From the NCBI GenBank assembly GCA_905195085.1, contig CAJJUK010000036.1:1-5465 (forward strand): a stretch of DNA of 5,465 nt, written 5' to 3'. Below, piece by piece: positions 1 to 5,283 of this stretch. Each line of letters begins with the position of its first letter. Position 1 is the first letter of the stretch. The stretch comes from an uncultured Christensenella sp. GTDB lineage: Bacteria; Bacillota; Clostridia; Christensenellales; UBA1242. The notes beneath the pieces were generated by a model. The model did not search any database. It was not told where the DNA came from and saw nothing but the letters and a program-made list of their open reading frames with translations. The position numbers were made by a program, and so were the translations under genes.

Positions 1-71
1 TTTTTATCTTTTTCTTCTCACTCTCTCCACAACTGTCCCTCGTGTTCACTCCCCCACCACCCTTTCTCTTC
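1..71. other. Pyrimidine-rich stretch with no gene
   Basis: No coding region or RNA gene can be supported here. The plus strand is about 85% pyrimidine by eye (roughly 11 purines in 71 bases), so the minus strand is a purine-rich run with G clusters (GGG, GGGGG, GGG around 34-63). This differs from the AT-rich spacers elsewhere in the window. It lies just beyond the helicase terminator and may be the 5' region of a minus-strand gene outside the window; that is inference. Confidence 0.5.
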
Positions 72-101
72 AAAAAAAGTGACCCTCATTGGTCACTTTT
101 T
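72..101 (-). terminator. Intrinsic terminator containing the helicase stop codon
   Basis: On the minus strand an 11-bp perfect stem AAAAAGTGACC / GGTCACTTTTT (74-84 with 91-101) closes a 6-nt loop and runs into a 7-T tract (complement of 72-78). The helicase TGA stop (86-88) sits in the loop, so the last codons of the gene form the 5' arm of the stem. The A-rich left arm would also give a T-tract on the plus strand, so the hairpin may work in both directions. Confidence 0.85.
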
Positions 102-2698
102 GTTCTGTTTTCTCTCCTAAAATTCTTTGCATATCTTCTTTCAAAAACACGTGGATCCATAGCTTCCAAGGATTCCATAAGAAAGTCAGAATAATTTCCA
201 TTATTGTCATAACCGTTTCTATAAAGTCTTATATTCATAATTTCTTGTGCCAAATTAATCTTTGCCTGTGTAACTGGGTCGACAATAATGTTGTCGTTGT
301 TTTTCTTTGAAAGACTTACTGCCAAATTCCCGAATTTTGAAAAATAAATTTGTGCGCACCTAAAAATTGCTTGTTCCTTTCGCTCTCTAAATAAATTTTG
401 GGCATAATTTTTTTCAAAGACACGTGGATCCATTTCAGTTAATTTCTGCAAGAATTCATCACTGTATCTATAATCAGAATTTCCACCAACTGCAGCTTTA
501 ATCTTTTTAAATTCAGAATTTAAATCAAAAATTTCGCCAGTTTCTTCATCAACAACTTTCCCTGTTTGTAATGTAACTGCAAGATTGCCATACTTTTCAA
601 AATAAATTCTTGCAAACTTCAAGTCTTTTTCTTCTCTGAGTTCTTTGATTAAGTTCGTGCAATAGTTTGGTTCAAGCATTCGTTTGTCGATAGCAAGCAA
701 AGCATCAACAAATTTTTGGCTGAATCTTTGATTTCTCGAAGTTTGACTTCTTCTTAAGTCATTAAGTACATTTATGAAATTAACCTCATCTCCCGTAACT
801 GGGTCTTTAACGATGGAAGATCCTATTGATGTTGAAAATGCCAAACAACCATGTTCTTGGAAATAAATCTCTGCACAACGCAAAATTTTCTCTTCATCTT
901 TTTCCCTTCTTAAGTTGATTGCGTATTTTGTTTCAAAAACTCTTGGATCCAAATCAAGCAAAAATTCTACCAAATCTCGACTAAACTTCGTACGACGTTT
1001 TTCATTTGGATTTTTAACAAACTTCTTAATTTCTGGGAAAACTTTATATAGAAATTGAGTTACATTTTCACCAGTTTCTTCATCAAACACATCGTGTTTC
1101 AATTTTTCGTCCATTGTGACAGCAAGATTTCCACATTCTTTGAAATATAATTCAGCAAATTTCTTAATCTTTTGTTCGGACATTTCTTTTCTAAATTTTC
1201 TGGTATATTCAAAAACATGAGAATCTATTTTCAACAATTCATTCTTAACATTTTCATCAACAGAATTTGGATTATTGGAATATTTAAGTTTAAACTTGTT
1301 TAACCAAGTTCCAAAACAAATTCCAGTTCCTTCATCAACATAAAGTGCTGACACATTTAAGTCGCCAAATTTATCTGCATATCTTTTTGCACAATCAATA
1401 TACGCATCATTGCTAACTGAGAAATTTTGAAATATGTCGTCAAGTTGCATAAGCATACTCATAATTTCCAAGTTTTTTTCATCGATATGAAATGGTAACA
1501 GTTGTTGCAATTCTGCCAATCTCTCTCTTGAAACATCTTCGTCATCACCAAAAATCACGGCAACATCTCTCAAACCCTGAATGTTGTTAACAATGTCAAA
1601 AATAATTGGTTGCTTATTGTTCTCAACCGACAATGCTCTTCCAATTTGCTGTAAATAAATTCTTGGAGAAATGGTTGGTCTAAACATAATGCACCCGTCA
1701 ACACCTTTTATGTGCAATCCTTCATTAAAAAGGTCAACAGAAAGCATAACTTTCAAATCAGATGAATCATCTTCTTCAAAGGCCTTAATTTCTGAATCAA
1801 TCTTTTCATGTCTGTCTCGATATGTGACTTGATAAACTTTTACATTTGGATTGACTTTTGCAAAAAGCCCTTGCTTAATTCTGTCCTTTATCTCATCAAT
1901 TTGTTTCAAATTGGAACAAAAGATAACAAACTTTGAATTAGACTTCTTAATTTTTCTTCCGAATGTATCTTCCAAACCTTCGGCAATTTCAATCTGTCGT
2001 TTAGCTTTTTCCAACCACCCCTGAAGTCTTTGTTGTCTGTGCTTGTTCTTAACTTTATCAACACGATTTTGCAAATTGTCAACAACACCACCATAGGAAT
2101 AAACCGCCGTGACATATTCTGGTGTTGGCAAAACATTTTGCTCAATGGCTTCACGCAAAGACAGTCCCTCAACAATGTTCCCACCGAAGATTTCTCTGCC
2201 CATATCTCTCTTTTCCAAAAATCTAACTGGTGTTGCAGAAAGACCGAAAACTTTTGCTTTTGGATTTAATTCAATCAATTTTTTGACATTTTGCCCCCAA
2301 ACTTCGGCACCAACTCTGTGAAACTCATCAAGAACAATAAGGTCATAACACCCCTTCAACAATTCCCAATCTTCTTCACTGCGATGTCCAAGATTGGCGT
2401 AAATTATCTCTTCAACATTTGGAAATGCTGTTTCTCTGTCAAGAGCAACATCATGCAAATTCCTGTTTAGTTGTCTTATAATAGGATAATTAGGTGTCAA
2501 AATCAACACCTTTTTATCATTCATCAAAAAGTGATCATACAAAAGTTGAATGGTAACAAAAGATTTTCCTGTGCCTGTAGCCTGCACAAGAGCAACTCTA
2601 TCCGAAGTTTCAAGCATCTCTTCAACTTGACGATAAACCTCAAAGTTATGTTCCTTTAAAATTCCATCTTCCAATAATTCTTTATCTGTTTTTGCCAT
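86..2698 (-). CDS. SF2 DEAD/DEAH-type helicase with five C-terminal helicase-associated repeats
   Basis: An 870-residue superfamily 2 ATP-dependent nucleic acid helicase/translocase, probably cytoplasmic. Visible motifs are I/Walker A ATGTGKS (40-46), Ia LTPNYP (67-72), II DEFH (124-127), III SATP (154-157), IV around KFVIFCSN (256-263), V around NEGLHIKGVD (325-334) and VI QQIGRALS (350-357). The RecA-like core ends near residue 400. Residues 433-864 hold five degenerate repeats of about 75-90 residues with the pattern A.IYF...GNLAV...DPRVFE..YA.N, which fit helicase-associated (HA, Pfam PF03457-like) domains, thought to bind nucleic acid. The start is the first ATG; an in-frame TAA lies two codons upstream and the next Met (28) is already inside the core. 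No Shine-Dalgarno is present. The promoter, leaderless start and terminator are given separately. The substrate is unknown. A restriction subunit is less likely because no nuclease motif or partner gene is visible. Confidence 0.96.
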   Translation of the reverse strand: MAKTDKELLEDGILKEHNFEVYRQVEEMLETSDRVALVQATGTGKSFVTIQLLYDHFLMNDKKVLILTPNYPIIRQLNRNLHDVALDRETAFPNVEEIIYANLGHRSEEDWELLKGCYDLIVLDEFHRVGAEVWGQNVKKLIELNPKAKVFGLSATPVRFLEKRDMGREIFGGNIVEGLSLREAIEQNVLPTPEYVTAVYSYGGVVDNLQNRVDKVKNKHRQQRLQGWLEKAKRQIEIAEGLEDTFGRKIKKSNSKFVIFCSNLKQIDEIKDRIKQGLFAKVNPNVKVYQVTYRDRHEKIDSEIKAFEEDDSSDLKVMLSVDLFNEGLHIKGVDGCIMFRPTISPRIYLQQIGRALSVENNKQPIIFDIVNNIQGLRDVAVIFGDDEDVSRERLAELQQLLPFHIDEKNLEIMSMLMQLDDIFQNFSVSNDAYIDCAKRYADKFGDLNVSALYVDEGTGICFGTWLNKFKLKYSNNPNSVDENVKNELLKIDSHVFEYTRKFRKEMSEQKIKKFAELYFKECGNLAVTMDEKLKHDVFDEETGENVTQFLYKVFPEIKKFVKNPNEKRRTKFSRDLVEFLLDLDPRVFETKYAINLRREKDEEKILRCAEIYFQEHGCLAFSTSIGSSIVKDPVTGDEVNFINVLNDLRRSQTSRNQRFSQKFVDALLAIDKRMLEPNYCTNLIKELREEKDLKFARIYFEKYGNLAVTLQTGKVVDEETGEIFDLNSEFKKIKAAVGGNSDYRYSDEFLQKLTEMDPRVFEKNYAQNLFRERKEQAIFRCAQIYFSKFGNLAVSLSKKNNDNIIVDPVTQAKINLAQEIMNIRLYRNGYDNNGNYSDFLMESLEAMDPRVFERRYAKNFRRENRTKSDQ
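107..1402 (-). repeat. Five degenerate protein-level tandem repeats in the helicase C-terminus
   Basis: In protein order the units are residues 433-505, 511-600, 605-691, 693-775 and 778-864. Units 2-5 share A(E/R/Q)IYF or ELYF at the start, then GNLAV(T/S) or GCLAFS, an acidic V.DE.TG-like segment, an F/Y-S..F helix, and end in DPRVFE..YA.NL.RE (DKRMLEPNYCTNL in unit 3). Unit 1 is the most divergent. Some similarity survives in the DNA: a 13-bp identical word, CACGTGGATCCAT, encodes MDPRV at 149-161 (unit 5) and 421-433 (unit 4). The array is an internal duplication within the gene, not an intergenic repeat. Confidence 0.85.
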
Positions 2699-2704
2699 AC
2701 TTTA

Positions 2705-2733
2705 ATTATATCATCAAAATCAAAAACCGTCAA
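2705..2733 (-). promoter_or_regulatory. Near-consensus promoter for the helicase gene
   Basis: On the minus strand the -35 is TTGACG (2728-2733), the spacer is exactly 17 bp and the -10 is TATAAT (2705-2710), preceded by TGA, which gives an extended -10 (TGATATAAT). Only six bases (TAAAGT) separate the -10 from the ATG, so the expected +1 (seven bases past the -10) is 2698, the A of the start codon. The match is 11 of 12 consensus positions. Confidence 0.8.
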
Positions 2734-2780
2734 TAGAGAAAATTTGAAAAAAGTGATTAAGCAACGAAATTCAACGCAAT

Positions 2781-2809
2781 AAAAAACATGATTAAATTAT
2801 AATCATGTT
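2781..2809 (-). terminator. Terminator-like hairpin overlapping the double-kinase stop codon
   Basis: On the minus strand a perfect 10-bp stem AACATGATTA / TAATCATGTT (2800-2809 with 2785-2794) with a 5-nt loop is followed by a run of six Ts (complement of 2781-2786). The TAA stop (2808-2810) overlaps the first stem bases. The stem has only two G-C pairs, so its strength is uncertain, but position and T-tract fit an intrinsic terminator that separates the kinase gene from the helicase gene. Confidence 0.6.
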
Positions 2810-4172
2810 AATTAACTTTAATATTTGGGTATTTCTTTTTTATTTCTTTGATGCAAAACTCAACACTTTGCTCAAGGCTTTGATTTGTTGTGTCAATGAT
2901 GATTGAATCAGGAAGAAGTTTGATTGCCCCATGGTCTCTGTGAACATCTTTGTAATCTCTTTCTCTCAAATCTTTCAAGACTTCTTCATAAGTCACACCA
3001 TTTCCCAATGCTCTTTGCTGTTCATATCTTCTTCTTGCTCTCACCTGTTCGTCAGCAGTGCAGAAGAATTTGAAATCTGCATTTGGCAAAACAAACGAGC
3101 CAATATCTCTTCCTTCCATAACGGTATTGTTGTGCTTAGCAAACTCTCTTTGCAAAAACAGAACTTTTTTCCTGATGCAAGTAAAAGGTGAAATTTTGGC
3201 TGAAAGAACACTTGTCCTCTCGGTTCTCAGATATGGTGTATAATCAATTCCATTGACAAAAACGTGTTCAGTTCCGTCCATAAATTCAATTTTGACATTG
3301 ATTTGTTTTGCAAACTTGCAAATGTATTCATCTGAAATTTTGCTTTCATCATAGTTCATATAAACAAATGCACAAGCGATGCCACGATAAATCGCTCCAG
3401 TATCAAAAATTCTGAAATTCAATCTTTTTGCAAGTGCTTTCGTGATTGTGCTCTTTCCACTGCAAACATAGCCATCAATTGCAATGTTAATGGTTTTAGT
3501 TTCGTTAATTTTTTTATTAATCAAGTCCAAACAAAAATCAACGGTTTCATCAAAAGTCATTTCTGAATTGTCAACAATAAGACTTTCTTCCGTAGGCATC
3601 AATGGTGCAACTGGACGACTGCTGTCACGCAAATCTCTTTCCTTCAAATCTTTCAAAACTTCATCATAAGAAACATTTGTCCCCTTAGCAACAAGTTCAT
3701 CAAATCTTCTTTTAGCTCTTTTGTCCTCATCTGCAGTCAAAAAGATTTTAACATCAGCATTTGGCATAACCACAGTTCCGATATCTCTTCCTTCCATAAC
3801 ACAATCATGTTCACGAGCAAACTTCTTTGCAATTTCCAAATATTTCTCACGAACTGCAGGAAAGACCGAAATTTTTGAAGCCAACTGGCTGACTTTCTCT
3901 GTTCTGATATAATTTGTTATGTCAGAGCCATTTATGAGAATATGTTGAAGATTATCAATAAAAACAACTTTCACATCAACATCTTTCAAAAAGGACGAAA
4001 TGTTTTCATCGGTCATATCTTTATAGCCAGCCAAATCAAAAGCATAGCCAAGCCCTCTGAAAATAGCCCCAGTATCCAAAATCTTAAAATTATCTCCAAG
4101 TTTTTGAGCAAGAACCTTTGCAAGCGTAGATTTTCCACTTCCTGTGAAACCATCAATTGCAATATTAATCAT
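2808..4172 (-). CDS. Tandem double cytidylate kinase (Cmk-Cmk fusion)
   Basis: 454 residues holding two complete CMP/dCMP kinases (ATP + (d)CMP to ADP + (d)CDP; cytoplasmic pyrimidine salvage and dNTP supply). A usual Cmk is about 220-230 residues. Domain 1 (about 1-224): P-loop GFTGSGKST (8-16), DTGAIFR (33-39), IRTEKVSQLASKIS (89-102), MEGRDIG (126-132), lid ERDLRDSSRPVAPL (178-191). Domain 2 (about 228-454): P-loop GYVCSGKST (234-242), DTGAIYR (257-263), LRTERTSVLSAKIS (315-328), MEGRDIG (352-358), lid ERDYKDVHRDHGAIKLL (404-420). Equivalent positions differ by exactly 226 residues in the core, so the fusion is an in-frame duplication. The arginines known to bind CMP phosphate and base in E. 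coli Cmk are kept in both halves (39/263, 90/316, 108/334, 129/355, 186/412). Domain 2 has Ala325 where domain 1 has Ser99. The start is the ATG 8 nt after AAGGAG. Standalone gene; no usual cmk partner (rpsA, plsC, der, aroA) follows. Confidence 0.95.
   Translation of the reverse strand: MINIAIDGFTGSGKSTLAKVLAQKLGDNFKILDTGAIFRGLGYAFDLAGYKDMTDENISSFLKDVDVKVVFIDNLQHILINGSDITNYIRTEKVSQLASKISVFPAVREKYLEIAKKFAREHDCVMEGRDIGTVVMPNADVKIFLTADEDKRAKRRFDELVAKGTNVSYDEVLKDLKERDLRDSSRPVAPLMPTEESLIVDNSEMTFDETVDFCLDLINKKINETKTINIAIDGYVCSGKSTITKALAKRLNFRIFDTGAIYRGIACAFVYMNYDESKISDEYICKFAKQINVKIEFMDGTEHVFVNGIDYTPYLRTERTSVLSAKISPFTCIRKKVLFLQREFAKHNNTVMEGRDIGSFVLPNADFKFFCTADEQVRARRRYEQQRALGNGVTYEEVLKDLRERDYKDVHRDHGAIKLLPDSIIIDTTNQSLEQSVEFCIKEIKKKYPNIKVN
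3103..3800 (-). repeat. 20-bp direct repeat marking the kinase duplication
   Basis: The 20-bp word ATATCTCTTCCTTCCATAAC occurs at 3103-3122 and again at 3781-3800, 678 bp (226 codons) apart. It encodes the VMEGRDI block of each kinase domain. It is the longest identical stretch I saw between the halves; elsewhere they have diverged, so the duplication is not recent. Conservation here reflects active-site constraint and is not a mobile-element signature. Confidence 0.8.
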
Positions 4173-4180
4173 TCCTCACA

Positions 4181-4186
4181 CTCCTT
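4181..4186 (-). promoter_or_regulatory. Ribosome binding site of the double kinase
   Basis: AAGGAG on the minus strand lies 8 nt upstream of the ATG at 4170-4172. It supports that start and places the IxIDG strand of the first P-loop at the extreme N-terminus, as is normal for Cmk. Confidence 0.85.
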
Positions 4187-4193
4187 GATTTAT

Positions 4194-4221
4194 ATTTTAC
4201 AACAAAATTCAAAGTAATCAA
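4194..4221 (-). promoter_or_regulatory. Possible weak promoter for the double kinase
   Basis: TTGATT (4216-4221), a 16-bp spacer and TAAAAT (4194-4199) lie upstream of the kinase ribosome binding site. The match is moderate in a very AT-rich stretch where chance matches are common. No terminator separates this site from the upstream gene ending at 4244, so cotranscription is also possible. Confidence 0.3.
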
Positions 4222-4243
4222 AACAATTTCATGCATAAATTTT

Positions 4244-4921
4244 CTATAAAGTTTTTTCTTTGAAAAAATCATAGACTTCTTGACTGCATTTTTGTGTTTT
4301 GAAGTCATACAAACCTGCAGCATACTGAAGTTTTTCCTTATCGTCCATTTTATCCATTTTTGCTTTTATGACATCACAGAATCCAGCAAAATCAGGATGA
4401 TATCTTTTCAATCTGTCAAAAACATTGCTATTTCTTTCAGGATTGAATGCATAAATTTTTGCAACAGCAGCAAACAAATCAAAATCATTACTTGGAAGAA
4501 AATTTGGTCGATTTGGATAAAGAAAAAGTTTTATCTTGCCCTCTTGTTCAAATTGTTTAAGCATTTCAAGAGCACTGTCGAATTTAATTATTTCCAAAGG
4601 CACAACTTTCTCAGGAGAACGAACTTCATGTTTACCCCAACTATTTTCATCAAAATAATCAAAACTCCTTCCATCCAGTTTGTAAATATAGACCGGATGG
4701 TCATGACTTTTAAAATAACCTTGCACCCTTTCTGTCACAATCAAGGTGTTATCTCCACAAAAACTTAGAGACTTTTCAATGGAACTCATTTTAAAACCAA
4801 AAACACCAGCAATCTCAATTTTATCTGTTGCATAAACATAAGCACCTTTCTGAGTAGATTCTCTAGGCTCAAAAACTTTTATGTCTCCATTTGGGCTTCC
4901 ATGATAAACAAATCCTTCCAC
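4244..4921 (-). CDS. Unknown protein with ADP-ribosyltransferase-like motifs
   Basis: I do not recognise a named family. With the GTG start at 4919-4921 it is 225 residues, with no signal peptide or membrane segment, so probably cytosolic. It begins MEGFVYHGS: YHGS (6-9), FEPR (17-20), AYVYATD (27-33) and, after a gap, HEVRSPEKVVPLEI (98-111). An N-terminal His strand, a Tyr in a Y.T turn and a late E..S.E.V.P strand recall the H-Y-E branch of the ADP-ribosyltransferase fold (candidates His7, Tyr30, Glu99 or Glu104). This is pattern resemblance, not proof; the protein could instead be a structural relative without NAD chemistry. Residues from about 115 look helical (LFAAVAKIYAF, VFDRLKRYHPDF, YDFF). 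An upstream in-frame ATG (4967-4969) would add 16 residues but overlaps the -10 box. The stop is TAG; the double kinase starts 71 bp downstream. Confidence 0.8.
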   Translation of the reverse strand: MEGFVYHGSPNGDIKVFEPRESTQKGAYVYATDKIEIAGVFGFKMSSIEKSLSFCGDNTLIVTERVQGYFKSHDHPVYIYKLDGRSFDYFDENSWGKHEVRSPEKVVPLEIIKFDSALEMLKQFEQEGKIKLFLYPNRPNFLPSNDFDLFAAVAKIYAFNPERNSNVFDRLKRYHPDFAGFCDVIKAKMDKMDDKEKLQYAAGLYDFKTQKCSQEVYDFFKEKTL

Positions 4922-4927
4922 AAAACT

Positions 4928-4933
4928 CTCCTT
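4928..4933 (-). promoter_or_regulatory. Ribosome binding site that decides a GTG start
   Basis: AAGGAG on the minus strand lies 6 nt (AGTTTT) before the in-frame GTG at 4919-4921. No comparable site precedes the upstream ATG at 4967-4969, whose upstream bases are part of the promoter. The start is therefore set at the GTG. Confidence 0.8.
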
Positions 4934-4967
4934 ATAAAAAGTCACAACATTTTCATTTATATAATAC

Positions 4968-4995
4968 ATTATATCAAACTAAGCAAATTTTTCAA
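4968..4995 (-). promoter_or_regulatory. Promoter for the ADP-ribosyltransferase-like gene
   Basis: On the minus strand TTGAAA (4990-4995), a 16-bp spacer and TATAAT (4968-4973) with a preceding TGA (extended -10). The same nine-base box TGATATAAT occurs in the helicase promoter. The expected +1 is near 4961, giving a leader of about 40 nt before the GTG start. Confidence 0.7.
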
Positions 4996-5005
4996 GTTAC
5001 AATTT

Positions 5006-5047
5006 AAAAAAAACGAAAAAATCAAAAATTCAAAAAAAATGTAAAAA
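5006..5047 (+). promoter_or_regulatory. A-tract array upstream of the tRNA promoter (UP-element-like)
   Basis: Five A-runs of 5-8 bases (5006-5013, 5016-5021, 5024-5028, 5032-5039, 5043-5047) have centres 7.5-9.5 bp apart and end four bases before the -35 of the tRNA promoter. Such tracts are known to contact the RNA polymerase alpha subunit C-terminal domain and to bend DNA. The spacing is slightly shorter than a helical turn, so curvature would be partial. Confidence 0.5.
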
Positions 5048-5051
5048 TTTC

Positions 5052-5080
5052 TTGACAAACACACAAAATTATAATAAAAT
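5052..5080 (+). promoter_or_regulatory. Strong promoter of the tRNA operon
   Basis: A perfect -35 TTGACA (5052-5057), 17-bp spacer and -10 TAAAAT (5075-5080). The expected +1 is near 5087, about 14 nt before the first tRNA. An overlapping TATAAT (5070-5075) is only 12 bp from the -35, so it is the less likely -10. Confidence 0.8.
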
Positions 5081-5100
5081 GGTTGAGCAAGCGTTGATTT

Positions 5101-5176
5101 CGGGGTGTGGCTCAGTTGGTAGAGCGCGCGGTTTGGGACCGTGAGGTCGGGGGTTCGAGACCCTCCACCCCGACCA
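5101..5176 (+). tRNA. tRNA-Pro (anticodon UGG)
   Basis: A full 76-nt cloverleaf with encoded CCA: acceptor CGGGGTG / CACCCCG with A discriminator, D-stem GCTC / GAGC, anticodon stem CGCGG / CCGTG with loop TTTGGGA (anticodon TGG), T-stem GGGGG / CCCTC with TTCGAGA loop. It reads the CCN proline codons, CCA and CCG best. First gene of the tRNA cluster. Confidence 0.97.
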
Positions 5177-5192
5177 GCAAACATAAGTTTGC
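5177..5192 (+). other. Small hairpin in the Pro-Ile2 tRNA spacer
   Basis: GCAAAC ATAA GTTTGC forms a perfect 6-bp stem with a 4-nt loop starting on the base after the CCA of tRNA-Pro. It has no T-tract (AAAGC follows), so it is not a terminator. It may expose the precursor for processing; that is inference. Confidence 0.5.
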
Positions 5193-5206
5193 AAAGCAAG
5201 ACTTTT

Positions 5207-5283
5207 GGGCCTTTAGCTCAGTTGGTTAGAGCAACCGGCTCATAACCGGTCGGTCCGCGGTTCGAGTCCGTGAAGGCCCACCA
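5207..5283 (+). tRNA. CAU tRNA, most likely tRNA-Ile2 (lysidine type)
   Basis: A full 77-nt cloverleaf with encoded CCA: acceptor GGGCCTT / AAGGCCC, D-stem GCTC / GAGC, anticodon stem ACCGG / CCGGT with loop CTCATAA (anticodon CAT, 5241-5243), T-stem CGCGG / CCGTG. The first pair is G-C, so it is not initiator tRNA-fMet. The GGxCCTTTAGCTCAG 5' end, CGGCTCATAACCG anticodon arm and AAGGxCCACCA 3' end match, from memory, the AUA-reading Ile2 tRNAs of Bacillus and mycoplasmas, in which TilS converts C34 to lysidine. Elongator Met tRNA in those groups usually has a TTCATAC loop. An automated caller would probably label it Met. Confidence 0.85.

Noticed and set aside
34..63. Possible G-quadruplex on the minus strand
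   Set aside because: The G-runs are uneven (GGG, GG, GGGGG, GGG) with one long loop; at best a weak two-layer structure.
149..433. Repeated CACGTGGATCCAT word as a possible CRISPR or protein-binding repeat
   Set aside because: There are only two copies, in frame, both encoding MDPRV of the helicase repeats; coding duplication explains them.
2796..2803. TATAAT words on both strands inside the kinase terminator hairpin
   Set aside because: No acceptable -35 is found about 17 bp away on either strand; the words come from the AT-rich palindrome.
4280..4768. 162-residue plus-strand ORF
   Set aside because: It lies wholly antisense to the ADP-ribosyltransferase-like gene, is rich in Phe, Ile and Lys without recognisable motifs, and has no ribosome site. 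It is a shadow of the real gene.
4942..4956. Tiny upstream ORF (Met-Lys-Met-Leu-stop) in the leader of the ADP-ribosyltransferase-like gene
   Set aside because: It has no ribosome site of its own, and four-codon frames arise easily in AT-rich leaders.
4969..5199. 76-residue minus-strand ORF containing GGGSRTPDLTVPNRALYQLS
   Set aside because: It is the antisense of tRNA-Pro; this peptide is a well-known spurious translation of tRNA complements. It also covers the divergent promoters.
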